Below the pieces are notes generated by a model that was not told the origin of the DNA, ran no database searches, and was given only the letters and a program-made list of their open reading frames with translations. From an uncultured Winogradskyella sp. (GTDB lineage Bacteria; Bacteroidota; Bacteroidia; Flavobacteriales; Flavobacteriaceae): DNA of 64,000 nt. The stretch is taken from NCBI RefSeq assembly GCF_947498005.1, contig NZ_CANMIW010000003.1:1-64000 (forward strand). Reading direction: 5' to 3'. The position numbers were made by a program, and so were the translations under genes. Positions 25,820-35,344 of this stretch are shown in pieces (positions within the stretch are counted from its first letter, which is position 1; each line of letters opens with the position of its first letter).

Positions 25820-26938
25820 ATGACCGAAGATTCATTTTTTGAAGCTTTACAAATTCATTATTCTAAGCACTTGCCTTTTGTTGTTTACAGCAAACCAACA
25901 GATAATGACATAAAATGTTGGTTGCAGCAAGACGCAACTTTAAATACATCAGATTCATTTTTAGAAAGTGGCTTTTTATTTTCGCCATTTAATGCTTCGG
26001 AAGATAATATTTTATTCGCTTCAGATGCTTGTGAGTTTATAGAAATTAGTGTTTCTTCCTTAAACGGAGAAGTTATAGAACCTGCTGAAATTAGTGCTGA
26101 AGTTAAAGATAAAATTCAGCATATAGACTTGATAACAAACGGAATTAAGCATATAAATGAAGATTGTTTACAGAAAGTCGTTTTATCGAGGTGTCAAACT
26201 AAATTACTCCAAGATAAAAGCCCGTTTTCTATTTTTAAAAGACTTTTTAATAAGTATAAAAATGCTATGGTTTATTGCTGGTATCATCCTAAAGTAGGCT
26301 TATGGCTTGGAGCAACACCAGAGTTATTATTAAAAGTTGAAGGAAAACGTTTAACTACGATTTCATTAGCTGGTACACAACCTTACAGACGAATAGCAAA
26401 GCCAATGTGGTCGCATAAAGAATATGAAGAACAACAAATTGTAACGGATTATATTACTAAACAGTTAGAGCCTTTTACCAAGCAAATTAATGTCACAGAT
26501 GTTGAGACTGTTAAAGCAGGAAGCTTATTACATCTTAAAACAAAAGTTACAAGTTTAATCAATGATACATCTCAATTAAATGACATTTTAAAAGCATTAC
26601 ATCCAACACCTGCAGTCTGCGGTTTTCCAAAAGTCGATGCTAAAGAATTTATTCTTCAGAATGAAAATTATAAGCGTAGTTATTATACTGGTTTTTTAGG
26701 TGAACTAAACTTAAAACAAACGACAACACGCAATACAAACAGACGCAATGTAGAAAACAATGCCTACGCTGTAGTGAAATCTACTAGTACGTTTTACGTG
26801 AATTTACGTTGTATGCAATTAATGGATAATTTAGCACATATTTATGTAGGAGGTGGTATAACAAAAGACTCTAATCCAGAAAATGAATGGGAAGAAACAG
26901 TTAATAAAACAAGCACTATTGGGTCAGTTTTATATTAA
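25820..26938 (+). CDS. menF: Isochorismate synthase
   Basis: A chorismate-binding enzyme of 372 residues that makes isochorismate, the first step of menaquinone synthesis. Visible motifs: CLQKVVLSR near residue 116, WLGATPELLLKVEG, TISLAGTQP, HPTPAVCGFPK and the Mg-binding end region RSYYTGFLGE ... GGGITKDSNPENEWEE. A salicylate or siderophore role is less likely given that menD follows after 62 bases. The N-terminal domain is shorter than in E. coli MenF, as is common in Bacteroidota. Confidence 0.9.
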   Translation: MTEDSFFEALQIHYSKHLPFVVYSKPTDNDIKCWLQQDATLNTSDSFLESGFLFSPFNASEDNILFASDACEFIEISVSSLNGEVIEPAEISAEVKDKIQHIDLITNGIKHINEDCLQKVVLSRCQTKLLQDKSPFSIFKRLFNKYKNAMVYCWYHPKVGLWLGATPELLLKVEGKRLTTISLAGTQPYRRIAKPMWSHKEYEEQQIVTDYITKQLEPFTKQINVTDVETVKAGSLLHLKTKVTSLINDTSQLNDILKALHPTPAVCGFPKVDAKEFILQNENYKRSYYTGFLGELNLKQTTTRNTNRRNVENNAYAVVKSTSTFYVNLRCMQLMDNLAHIYVGGGITKDSNPENEWEETVNKTSTIGSVLY

Positions 26939-27000
26939 TAAAGGTTAATTTCAAAAAACAAATGTAAATCTCGAATATTAAAATTGAGAGCAAAGATTTT

Positions 27001-28761
27001 ATGATATATTCAAAAATTCCATTAGCGCAAACTGTAGTCACGCTATGTAAAACGCATAACATAAAGCATATTGTGATTTCTCCTGGTAGTAGAAATGCAC
27101 CATTAAATATCGGGTTTACACATGATGATTTTTTTGAGTGTTACAGCATTGTAGATGAGCGATGTGCTGCATTTTTTGCCTTAGGCATTGCGCAACAGAT
27201 ACAAGAACCAGTTGCTGTAGTTTGCACATCAGGTAGTGCGCTTTTAAACTATTATCCTGCAATTGCAGAAGCGTATTATAGCAATATTCCTTTAGTTGTA
27301 TTATCTGCAGACAGGCCAAAACACTTAATAGATATTGGAGACGGCCAAACCATAAAACAGAAAAATGTTTTTGGAGAACATGTATTATATAGTTCCAATT
27401 TAAAATTAGATATAAAAGATTCTGAAAACATTAGTCAAGAGAGTGAATTGCCAATTTTTAAAAATCTTGAAAATAAACTCGAACGTTTCCTAGGTTTGCA
27501 AAAGGACATTCAAACTTATAATGAATCTGAAATACATGATGCCTTAACAATTTCAAAATTGAATTTAGGACCTGTTCATATTAATATTCCTTTTGATGAG
27601 CCTTTATATGAAACCACAGAGGAATTATTGATAAATCCTAAACCTTTTAAAATTCAGAATAGGTTAGATAAGGTTGATGCCTTTGAAATAAAGAGTTTGT
27701 TAGATACTTGGCATAGTGCTAAGCGAAAAATGATTTTGGTAGGTGTGTTGCAACCCAATTATATTGAGGCAAAATGGCTTCAAGAAATTGCAGATGATGA
27801 TAGCATCATTGTATTCACAGAATCTACGTCTAATTTGCATCACAAAGATTTTTTTCCAGGCATTGATAAAATAATCGCGCCTTTTGATGATGACGATTTT
27901 AGAGCGTTACAACCCGATTTATTGTTAACATTTGGAGGTTTAATCGTTTCAAAAAAAATCAAAGCATTTCTGAGAACCTATAAGCCAAGTCATCATTGGC
28001 ATGTTGGGTTAACTAAAGCAAATGATACATTTTTTTGTTTAGAGAAACATATTAAACTGAAGCCAAATACCTTTTTAGAAGCCTTTTTATCACAAGTAAC
28101 GCATCATACAAAGAGTACATACAAGACTACATGGTTAGCCGTAAGAGAAAAAAGAAGAAAACTACATAAGGATTATCTTCAAACAATAACTTTTTCCGAT
28201 TTTACAGTGTTTAATAAGATCTTAAAAAGTATACCTAAAAATACGATTTTGCAAGTGAGTAATAGTTCTGCTATTCGTTATGTACAATTATTTAGATTTC
28301 CAAATAGCATCGAAGTCTTTTGTAATAGAGGTACTAGTGGTATTGATGGTAGTACAAGTACTGCTTTGGGTACAGCTGTTGCCAGTGAAAAGCAAACTAC
28401 TTTAATAACAGGAGATTTAAGCTTCTTTTATGATAGTAATGCACTATGGAACAATTATATACCTGATAATTTTAGAATAATAATTATAAATAATAAAGGT
28501 GGTGGCATTTTTAGAATTCTGCCAGGAAATAAGAATACAGAAAAATTTGACACTTATTTTGAAACCAAGCATCATTTAACTGCAAAACAATTGTGTGACA
28601 TGTATGGTTTTGAATATAGTGAAGCAAAAAATGAAGAGGAATTAACAGCTAAATTGAGCACTTTTAACGATATATCAAAACAGCCAAAATTGCTAGAAAT
28701 ATTTACACCTTCAAGGATTAACGATGAAATCTTATTAAATTATTTTAAGTTTATTAAATAA
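27001..28761 (+). CDS. menD: SEPHCHC synthase MenD
   Basis: The thiamine diphosphate enzyme that adds succinyl semialdehyde from 2-oxoglutarate to isochorismate. The 586 residues include the N-terminal Pyr domain (VISPGSRNAPL, VDERCAAFFALGIAQ with the catalytic Glu) and the C-terminal PP domain (GTSGIDGSTSTALG, ITGDLSFFYDSNALW, the TPP-binding GDx motif). Length is normal. It forms an operon with menI and menF. Confidence 0.95.
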   Translation: MIYSKIPLAQTVVTLCKTHNIKHIVISPGSRNAPLNIGFTHDDFFECYSIVDERCAAFFALGIAQQIQEPVAVVCTSGSALLNYYPAIAEAYYSNIPLVVLSADRPKHLIDIGDGQTIKQKNVFGEHVLYSSNLKLDIKDSENISQESELPIFKNLENKLERFLGLQKDIQTYNESEIHDALTISKLNLGPVHINIPFDEPLYETTEELLINPKPFKIQNRLDKVDAFEIKSLLDTWHSAKRKMILVGVLQPNYIEAKWLQEIADDDSIIVFTESTSNLHHKDFFPGIDKIIAPFDDDDFRALQPDLLLTFGGLIVSKKIKAFLRTYKPSHHWHVGLTKANDTFFCLEKHIKLKPNTFLEAFLSQVTHHTKSTYKTTWLAVREKRRKLHKDYLQTITFSDFTVFNKILKSIPKNTILQVSNSSAIRYVQLFRFPNSIEVFCNRGTSGIDGSTSTALGTAVASEKQTTLITGDLSFFYDSNALWNNYIPDNFRIIIINNKGGGIFRILPGNKNTEKFDTYFETKHHLTAKQLCDMYGFEYSEAKNEEELTAKLSTFNDISKQPKLLEIFTPSRINDEILLNYFKFIK

Positions 28762-28800
28762 ATTTAGAAAAAAAGCTCCTAAAAAGTGACTTTTTGAACA

Positions 28801-28829
28801 TTGACGTTTCTAAAAAATACCTACCTTTA
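28801..28829 (+). promoter_or_regulatory. Promoter of the DUF2853 gene (TTG, 18 bp, TACCTTTA)
   Basis: TTG at 28801-28803 and TACCTTTA at 28822-28829 are separated by 18 bases and match the TTG / TAnnTTTG consensus except for the last base. The leader would be about 33 bases. Confidence 0.5.
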
Positions 28830-28866
28830 GGAAAACTAATTTAATTAACATAAAATACATAGTAAA

Positions 28867-29208
28867 ATGAGTAAAAGAGACGATTTAATTGTAAAGTATG
28901 CAGCAGATTTAAAAGATAAATGTGGTGTTACTGCAGATATGGATTTGTTAACAAAAGTAACTGTAGGTTTAGGACCTTCAATTTACAATGCGGATTCTTC
29001 AACTGTTTCTGGTTCTGATGAGAAAGAATTAGCGACAGTAAAAAACAATTATTTAATCAAGAAATTAGGATTAAGTGATGGAGATGCTTTAGATAAAGCT
29101 ATCGATTCAGTTATTGAAACATACGGAAAGTCTAATAGAACGAAGTACAGAGCTGTAGTTTATTACTTATTATGTAAGCATTTTGGAAAAGAGTCTATTT
29201 ACTCATAA
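28867..29208 (+). CDS. DUF2853 family protein
   Basis: A 113-residue all-alpha cytosolic protein of the DUF2853 family. It shows KRDDLIVKYAADLKDK at the start, the middle stretch VTVGLGPSIYNADSS, ELATVKNNYLIKKLGL and the end RAVVYYLLCKHFGKE. No biochemical function is known. It has its own promoter and terminator, so it is an independent gene inside the menaquinone region. Confidence 0.85.
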   Translation: MSKRDDLIVKYAADLKDKCGVTADMDLLTKVTVGLGPSIYNADSSTVSGSDEKELATVKNNYLIKKLGLSDGDALDKAIDSVIETYGKSNRTKYRAVVYYLLCKHFGKESIYS

Positions 29209-29231
29209 GTAGATTTATATACTATATAACG

Positions 29232-29264
29232 AAGCGTTGTAATTTTATTTACAGCGCTTTTTTT
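29232..29264 (+). terminator. Terminator of the DUF2853 gene
   Basis: An eleven-base stem (AAGCGTTGTAA with TTACAGCGCTT, one G-U type pair), loop TTTTAT, then TTTTTTT. It follows the DUF2853 stop by 23 bases. Confidence 0.8.
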
Positions 29265-29301
29265 ATGCAAAAATAATTTCAGTGATCTTTTAAAATATCA
29301 A

Positions 29302-29309
29302 TACCTTTG
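29302..29309 (+). promoter_or_regulatory. -7 element TACCTTTG directly before the cvfB start
   Basis: A perfect TAnnTTTG match ends four bases before the ATG at 29314. The predicted transcript start falls on or next to the start codon, suggesting a leaderless mRNA. No clear TTG is present at the -33 position. Confidence 0.45.
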
Positions 29310-29313
29310 CATT

Positions 29314-30147
29314 ATGATAAAATTAGGCGAATACAATACATTAGAGATTTTAAGAGATACTGAACCAGGTTTATTTTTAGGTGATGGTGAAGAAGGAGAA
29401 GTGCTTTTACCTAATAGATATGTGCCAAAAGTTTTTGAAATTGGTGACAAGATTGAAGTATTCGTTTATTTAGATAATGAAGAAAGACCTGTAGCAACTA
29501 CAGACCAACCTTACATAAAAAAAGGAGATTTTGCATTGTTAAGATGTAATCAAGTTACAGATTATGGTGCATTTTTAGATTGGGGTTTGGTAAAAGAATT
29601 ATTTTGCCCATTTAGAGAACAAGCGTTTAAAATGAAATCTGGTGGCTGGTATTTAGTGTATTGCTATTTAGATGAGGAATCAGAGCGTTTAGTTGCCTCT
29701 AGTAAAACCAATAGTTTTTTAGATAATAAAGAGTTAACCGTTGCTCAATTTGATGAAGTAGATTTAATAGTGTCTCATCCATCAGATTTGGGTATGAATG
29801 TTATTGTAAACAAAACGCATCTTGGCTTAGTGTTTAATGATGATATATATAAATACCTAAGCGTTGGTGACCGACTAAAGGGTATCATTAAAAAAGTAAG
29901 ACCAGATAATAAACTCGATATTTCATTAAATCAAATAGGTTATAGAAATATAGAACCTAATGCAGAGCATATATTAAATGAACTGCATGATAATGGCGGC
30001 TTTTTACCTCTTCATGATAAATCTGACCCAGAAGAGATTAAACATCAACTTCAAATGAGTAAAAAAAGTTTTAAGAAAGCCATTGGTACGCTTTACAAAG
30101 AAAGACAAATCACTATTGAAGCTGGTAAAGGCATCAGTTTAGTATAA
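29314..30147 (+). CDS. cvfB: CvfB-type S1 RNA-binding protein
   Basis: A 277-residue protein with successive S1-like domains (LLPNRYVPKVFEIGDKIEVFVYLD, LRCNQVTDYGAFLDWGLVKELF, VGDRLKGIIKKVRPDNKLDISL) and a C-terminal winged-helix domain (GTLYKERQITIEAGKGI). This is the architecture of CvfB/YitL, an RNA-binding regulator known in Staphylococcus to affect virulence gene expression. In this organism a general role in RNA control is likely. It precedes menB by 275 bases, in which I see no gene, only AT-rich sequence and a -7 element. Confidence 0.88.
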   Translation: MIKLGEYNTLEILRDTEPGLFLGDGEEGEVLLPNRYVPKVFEIGDKIEVFVYLDNEERPVATTDQPYIKKGDFALLRCNQVTDYGAFLDWGLVKELFCPFREQAFKMKSGGWYLVYCYLDEESERLVASSKTNSFLDNKELTVAQFDEVDLIVSHPSDLGMNVIVNKTHLGLVFNDDIYKYLSVGDRLKGIIKKVRPDNKLDISLNQIGYRNIEPNAEHILNELHDNGGFLPLHDKSDPEEIKHQLQMSKKSFKKAIGTLYKERQITIEAGKGISLV

Positions 30148-30396
30148 CAAAGCTAGAGTTCTATTTTATGCTGTGGGCATGAAATATATTCTGTGATAAC
30201 TTCGGTAAAAATTAATTTTTATCTATTTACAATATTGACTATCGGTTAGAATGCTAATCATTCAATTTCTTAGCTTAAAACGTAACATTTTCCTAAATTT
30301 TCATCGGAATAAAATATCGTCGTTAAATTACAAAAATCAAGGATGATATAGCCACTGTAAGGTTGTTATTCATTTAAATATTATTTTAAAAATCTG

Positions 30397-30404
30397 TATC
30401 TTTG
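30397..30404 (+). promoter_or_regulatory. -7 element TATCTTTG before menB
   Basis: A perfect TAnnTTTG match, 18 bases before the ATG at 30423. The alternative TTG start at 30402 lies inside this element, which argues for the ATG. A -33 TTG is not well placed. Confidence 0.45.
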
Positions 30405-30422
30405 GATGCTAAATTTTTTAAA

Positions 30423-31262
30423 ATGAATAAACCAAAATGGATAACAGCAAAAACCTATGAAGACATCACTTATATGAAGTCTAATGGTGTTGCAAGAATT
30501 GCTTTTAACAGACCAGATATAAGAAATGCCTTTAGGCCAAAAACAACCTCAGAATTATACGATGCCTTTTATGACGCTAATGAAGATGTAAACATTGGAG
30601 TAGTGCTGTTAAGTGCGGAAGGACCGTCTTCTAAAGATGGTGTATATAGTTTTTGTTCTGGAGGTGATCAAAAAGCGAGAGGACATCAAGGTTATGTAGG
30701 AGAAGATGGATACCATCGTCTAAATATATTAGAAGTTCAACGTCTTATACGTTTTATGCCAAAGGCCGTAATAGCAGTTGTGCCAGGTTGGGCAGTTGGA
30801 GGAGGACATAGTTTACATGTGGTGTGTGATTTAACTTTAGCGAGTGAAGAACATGCTATTTTTAAACAAACTGATGCCGACGTTACCAGTTTTGATGGTG
30901 GTTATGGTTCTGCTTACCTCGCTAAAATGGTAGGTCAGAAGAGAGCAAGAGAAATATTTTTTCTAGGTCGTAATTATTCTGCTAAGGAAGCTTATGATAT
31001 GGGAATGGTAAATGCCGTTATTCCTCACGCAGAATTAGAAGCTACGGCTTACGAATGGGCTCAAGAAATACTAGCCAAATCACCAACGTCTATAAAAATG
31101 TTGAAATTTGCAATGAATCTTACTGATGACGGTATGGTTGGGCAACAAGTATTTGCAGGTGAAGCAACTCGTTTAGCTTATATGACAGAGGAAGCTAAAG
31201 AAGGACGTGATGCTTTTTTAGAAAAGAGAAAACCAAACTTTCCAAAAAAATGGATTCCATAA
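30423..31262 (+). CDS. menB: 1,4-dihydroxy-2-naphthoyl-CoA synthase
   Basis: The crotonase-fold enzyme that closes the second ring of menaquinone. With the ATG at 30423 it has 279 residues. Motifs: RIAFNRPDIRNAFRP, SFCSGGDQKARG (oxyanion hole), AVVPGWAVGGGHSLHVVCDL, and VTSFDGGYGSAYLAKMVG. The family usually ends YAEG/AFLEKRKP-like as seen here (AFLEKRKPNFPKKW). It is followed by menA after 15 bases. Confidence 0.95.
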   Translation: MNKPKWITAKTYEDITYMKSNGVARIAFNRPDIRNAFRPKTTSELYDAFYDANEDVNIGVVLLSAEGPSSKDGVYSFCSGGDQKARGHQGYVGEDGYHRLNILEVQRLIRFMPKAVIAVVPGWAVGGGHSLHVVCDLTLASEEHAIFKQTDADVTSFDGGYGSAYLAKMVGQKRAREIFFLGRNYSAKEAYDMGMVNAVIPHAELEATAYEWAQEILAKSPTSIKMLKFAMNLTDDGMVGQQVFAGEATRLAYMTEEAKEGRDAFLEKRKPNFPKKWIP

Positions 31263-31277
31263 TCTAAACTTATTCAA

Positions 31278-32183
31278 ATGAATAAAATTAAACCGTGGCT
31301 ATCTGCCATGCGCTTAAGAACACTACCTCTTTCTGTTTCTGGTATAATTTTAGGAAGTTGTTTTGCGTACTATAACGGTCAATTTAACATATTAGTTTTT
31401 GCATTAGCCATGCTTACAACTATAAGTTTACAAATCTTATCTAATCTCGCAAATGATTATGGTGATGGTGTAAAAGGTACTGATAATGAAGATCGTGTTG
31501 GTCCAGAACGTGCTATTCAGAGTGGCGCAATTACGCCACTAGAAATGTTTGAAGCCATAAGGTTTAATATTGTTGTGGTCATCATGCTCACTGTTATTCT
31601 ATTATGGATCGCATTTGGTTTTGCAAATATCTTATACTTCTTGTTGTTTATGATATTAGGAGGCATGTGTGTATATGCAGCTATTAGGTATACAATGGGT
31701 GAATCGCCTTATGGTTATCGCGCTTTAGGAGATGTTTTTGTATTTATATTTTTTGGTTTAATAAGCACAATTGGCAGTTATATTCTATATCTAAATTCTT
31801 TTGATCACGTTGTCGTTCTTCCGGCTTTAGCTGTAGGTTTGTTGAGTGTTGGTGTCCTTAATTTAAATAATATGCGCGATATTGAGTCTGATGAGAAATC
31901 TAATAAAATAACTGTAGCGGTTAAATTGGGTTTACCTAAAGCTAAGCAATATCATTACTTTTTAATCTTTGGTGCTTTATTTATAAGTATCATTTTTTCT
32001 GTATTATATTACGTAGAGCCTTATAATTTCATATATTTAATTGCTTTTATTCCACTATTAATTCACGTTAAGAAAATTAAACATGCGCGTACACCAGATG
32101 ACTTTGATAGTCAATTAAAAGTATTAGCATTATCTACATTTCTTTTCTCTGTATTATTAGGTGTTGGATATATTTTATATTAA
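31278..32183 (+). CDS. menA: 1,4-dihydroxy-2-naphthoate polyprenyltransferase
   Basis: An integral membrane UbiA-superfamily prenyltransferase of 301 residues with eight to nine helices. It attaches the polyprenyl tail to DHNA. The first Asp-rich motif is LANDYGDGVKGTDNE near residue 60, with GPERAIQSG after it; the second is LNNMRDIESDEKSNK near residue 205. It is co-transcribed with menB. Confidence 0.93.
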   Translation: MNKIKPWLSAMRLRTLPLSVSGIILGSCFAYYNGQFNILVFALAMLTTISLQILSNLANDYGDGVKGTDNEDRVGPERAIQSGAITPLEMFEAIRFNIVVVIMLTVILLWIAFGFANILYFLLFMILGGMCVYAAIRYTMGESPYGYRALGDVFVFIFFGLISTIGSYILYLNSFDHVVVLPALAVGLLSVGVLNLNNMRDIESDEKSNKITVAVKLGLPKAKQYHYFLIFGALFISIIFSVLYYVEPYNFIYLIAFIPLLIHVKKIKHARTPDDFDSQLKVLALSTFLFSVLLGVGYILY

Positions 32184-32209
32184 AATTTAAACAGATTGAA
32201 TTTATTTTT

Positions 32210-33694
32210 ATGAAGAACTTTTTTACACTTTTAGTATTAGCTACGGTTTCACTTGGTTTTGCTCAAAAGACAACTCTAAAAGTCACTGAGAGTGACGAAT
32301 TTAAGGATAAAGTTAAAGCATTTAATGTACTAACTATCCATACAGAAGGTGACGTTACAGGTGTAGTAAGAGAAGGGAAACGTGATTATTTGTTCGATGT
32401 TTTTGATAAAGACCTTAATAAAATTCATAGTTCAGTTATTGAAAGTGATAAGAAAGAAGTCTATGTTGGTGAAGTTGTTTTTGGCAATGAAATAAAAGTA
32501 TTTACAGTGTATTCGCCAAAAGCTAAAGAACGCATAGTGTATTGTCATATTTTTAATATAGAAACAGGTACACATACCAAAAAGACGTTATTTGAAGTAA
32601 CAGTAGCTAAAAAACGAAGCTTGTTTTTTAATAGAAATGACAGGCAAACAAGTTTTGCACTTTCACCAAATGGAAACTATTTAGCAATAGCAACAGATAA
32701 TATTTATAAAGATGTAAATGATTATGCTATACGTGTGTTTGATGCTAATTCATTAAAATTGATTTATACTAAAAGCTATCAAAAGCATAAAGAAAAGCAC
32801 TTTAAGCACAATGATATTTCGGTTTCAGATAATGCAGACATTTTTATATTAGGTAAGCTATATAAAGAAGGTAAAAGAGAAAAGAAAAAAGGAGAAGCCA
32901 ATTACGATTTTATTCTTAATAAAGTCACTGAGAATAGTAATGAGGAGTTGTTGGTATCGCTAGACGATCAGCATATTAAAAGTTTAAACATTTCTACTAT
33001 AAAAGATCAATTACATTTAATTGGTTTTTATTCAGAAAAACGAGCAGGAAAAATTAAAGGTGGATGTAATTTTATTGTTGACGCTGAAAAATTTACAATT
33101 TCAAGCAAAAAAAATTATGAATTACCATTAGACGTTTATGAAGACCTTTATGGAGATAGACGTGGTTCTAAAAAAGAAGGAAAAGAATTAGGGAGTTTTT
33201 ATATTGACTATATCATTGAAGACTCTGTAGGGAATACATACATATTGGCTGAAGAATTTTTTATATCCCAAACTTATGTTTCTAATGGAATGAATGGCGG
33301 TGGTTATTGGCAAACAACCTATCATTACAATGATATTTTAATCTTAAAATTTGGTGCTTCAGGTAGTTTAGATTGGGGCAGAAGTATTTTTAAAAGAGCA
33401 ACAGCACCATCCTATAATGCATTTTTAAAGAATGATGAACTTCATGTTTTACTCAATTCGGGTAAACATCTACTTGAGAAAAAGGATGGAAGAACTAAGG
33501 TTTCTCAAGGTTTATTTGAATCGTCTTCATTATATGACATTACATACAACAATGCAGGAGAGGTCGTTTACAGTAAAATTCAAGATAATAAAAGTAATAC
33601 TTATTACTTACCATTTTTTGGTACTTTCAGTAACGATGTGTTTATTATGATGAGTGATGGACGAAAGAAAAGACAATTCATGATTTTAGAATAA
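32210..33694 (+). CDS. Exported hypothetical protein, probably beta-propeller-like
   Basis: A 494-residue secreted protein: signal MKNFFTLLVLATVSLGFAQ with cleavage after AQ. The body is rich in short strands with repeated patterns such as SPNGNYLAIATDN and IYKDVNDYAIRVFDANSLKL, which fit a propeller fold, but no catalytic motif or sorting domain is visible. It starts 26 bases behind menA and could be read through from it. Function is unknown. Confidence 0.65.
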   Translation: MKNFFTLLVLATVSLGFAQKTTLKVTESDEFKDKVKAFNVLTIHTEGDVTGVVREGKRDYLFDVFDKDLNKIHSSVIESDKKEVYVGEVVFGNEIKVFTVYSPKAKERIVYCHIFNIETGTHTKKTLFEVTVAKKRSLFFNRNDRQTSFALSPNGNYLAIATDNIYKDVNDYAIRVFDANSLKLIYTKSYQKHKEKHFKHNDISVSDNADIFILGKLYKEGKREKKKGEANYDFILNKVTENSNEELLVSLDDQHIKSLNISTIKDQLHLIGFYSEKRAGKIKGGCNFIVDAEKFTISSKKNYELPLDVYEDLYGDRRGSKKEGKELGSFYIDYIIEDSVGNTYILAEEFFISQTYVSNGMNGGGYWQTTYHYNDILILKFGASGSLDWGRSIFKRATAPSYNAFLKNDELHVLLNSGKHLLEKKDGRTKVSQGLFESSSLYDITYNNAGEVVYSKIQDNKSNTYYLPFFGTFSNDVFIMMSDGRKKRQFMILE

Positions 33695-33760
33695 TTAGAT
33701 TTCTGTACTTATTTAAGAGACATTTTCTTAACTTTTAAATCTTCAAAAATAATAGTAAAC

Positions 33761-34438
33761 ATGAAAATTACATTCTACGGTCATTCATCATTAGGCATTC
33801 AAATAAAGGACACTTTTATTTTAGTTGATCCTTTTATTACAGGAAATGAAAAAGCTTCAAGCATTGATATTGATACTTTAAAAGCGGATTACATCTTAGT
33901 TACTCATGCGCATCAAGATCATACTTTAGATGTTGAAACCATTGCCAAACGTACAGGAGCTGTTATTGTTTCTAACTATGAAATTATTGAATATTATCAA
34001 AAGAGAGATTTAGAAGGGCATCCAATGAATTTAGGTGGATCTTGGGATTTTGAATTTGGAAATCTAAAATATGTCAATGCCATTCACACATCGTCGTTTC
34101 CAGATGGTAGCTATGGTGGACAACCAGGTGGATTTATTATAGAAGGCGAACATAAAACCATATATATTGCTGGTGATACAGCTTTGACAATGGATATGAA
34201 GTTAATTCCTATGCAAACCAAGTTAGACTTAGCTATCTTACCAATTGGAGATAATTTTACAATGGGAGTTGAGGACGCAATTTTGGCAAGTGATTTTGTA
34301 GAATGCGATAAAGTCTTAGGTTATCATTTTGATACTTTTGGTTATATTGAAATAGACCATGAAGAAGCTAAACGTAAATTCTTTGATAAGGATAAGGATT
34401 TAATGCTGTTAGAGATTGGTGAGAGTGTAGAATTGTAG
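33761..34438 (+). CDS. UPF0173 metal-dependent hydrolase (metallo-beta-lactamase fold)
   Basis: A 225-residue cytosolic metallo-beta-lactamase-fold hydrolase of the UPF0173 (YtkL) family. The metal motif THAHQDHTLD is near residue 48; IYIAGDTALTMDM and the late GYHFDTFGYIEID carry further ligands. The start MKITFYGHSSLGI is the family norm. The substrate is unknown. Confidence 0.88.
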   Translation: MKITFYGHSSLGIQIKDTFILVDPFITGNEKASSIDIDTLKADYILVTHAHQDHTLDVETIAKRTGAVIVSNYEIIEYYQKRDLEGHPMNLGGSWDFEFGNLKYVNAIHTSSFPDGSYGGQPGGFIIEGEHKTIYIAGDTALTMDMKLIPMQTKLDLAILPIGDNFTMGVEDAILASDFVECDKVLGYHFDTFGYIEIDHEEAKRKFFDKDKDLMLLEIGESVEL

Positions 34439-34468
34439 AATTAAATCAAATATTTATTTATCTATTGT

Positions 34469-35290
34469 ATGAAAAAAATCATTTATGTATCAATTTTACT
34501 GATCGTTGCGTTTGGTTGTAAAAACGGAGCACAATTTAATGATCCAATTCCTGAGCATGATAATTTTACAATCGCGTCTAAAATAGTAAATGAAACTAGG
34601 GTAATTAACGTATGGACTCCTCCAAATTATAAAACAAGTAAAGATGCTTTTCCTGTTTTGTATATGCCAGATGGAGGTGTAGTACAAGAGGATTTTCCGC
34701 ACATAGCAAATACTATTGCAAAGTTGGTTGCGAATAAAAGTATTCCGCCAATCATTTTAGTAGGTATAGAAAATACAGATAGGCGAAGAGATTTATCGGG
34801 TTTTTCTAAAGTTAAAGAAGATGAAGAATATTGTCCTTTAACTGATGGCGCAAAACAATTTAGAGCTTTTATCACAGATGAATTAATGTCTGAGGTTAAT
34901 AAAAGGTATAGAACAACAACCGAAAAAGGGATTATTGGCGAATCTTTAGCTGGTCTTTTTGTGGTTGAAACATTACTTTTAACGCCAGAAACATTTGATT
35001 TTTATATCGCCATGGATCCTTCACTTTGGTGGAATGATCATTACTTAGAAAAAAATGCGGAAGACTTCTTAAAAAATATTTCAGATAAGAAAAAGCGATT
35101 TTGGTTTGCAGGCTCTAGCGTAGAAGATATTTCTGTACATACTAATAATTTAGCTAAGACCCTTGAAGAATTAAATATAGAGAACTTAGTTTGGCAGTAT
35201 TCAGATGAGCCAAATGAACAACATAATACAATTTTTAGAGCAACAAAAGAGAAAGCCATTACCTGGATATTAAATACAGATAGTGAATAG
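34469..35290 (+). CDS. Esterase-like lipoprotein (alpha/beta hydrolase, Fes/IroE type)
   Basis: A 273-residue predicted lipoprotein, with signal MKKIIYVSILLIVAFGC. The body is a putative-esterase-family alpha/beta hydrolase: INVWTPPNYKTSKDAFPVLYMPDGG, IGESLAGLFVVETLL with the nucleophile Ser near residue 159, YIAMDPSLWWND and a late His in DEPNEQHNTIFR. This family includes ferric-enterobactin and feruloyl esterases. The substrate is not readable. It stands between the UPF0173 gene and a promoter for the YgiQ gene. Confidence 0.78.
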   Translation: MKKIIYVSILLIVAFGCKNGAQFNDPIPEHDNFTIASKIVNETRVINVWTPPNYKTSKDAFPVLYMPDGGVVQEDFPHIANTIAKLVANKSIPPIILVGIENTDRRRDLSGFSKVKEDEEYCPLTDGAKQFRAFITDELMSEVNKRYRTTTEKGIIGESLAGLFVVETLLLTPETFDFYIAMDPSLWWNDHYLEKNAEDFLKNISDKKKRFWFAGSSVEDISVHTNNLAKTLEELNIENLVWQYSDEPNEQHNTIFRATKEKAITWILNTDSE

Positions 35291-35329
35291 TTAAAATTTA
35301 GTTGTTATATAACAAAACTAATTTAACTG

Positions 35330-35337
35330 TATCTTTG
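35330..35337 (+). promoter_or_regulatory. -7 element TATCTTTG directly before the YgiQ-family gene
   Basis: A perfect TAnnTTTG ends seven bases before the ATG at 35345, with a TTG 25 bases upstream. The transcript would have only about three leader bases. Confidence 0.45.
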
Positions 35338-35344
35338 CAGCACT

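Noticed and set aside
30402-30422. Longer menB start at TTG 30402
   Set aside because: This start sits inside a perfect -7 promoter element; the ATG at 30423 gives the usual enzyme.
34469-35290. MenH candidate
   Set aside because: It has a lipoprotein signal and would be outside the cytoplasm, whereas MenH acts on a cytosolic intermediate.
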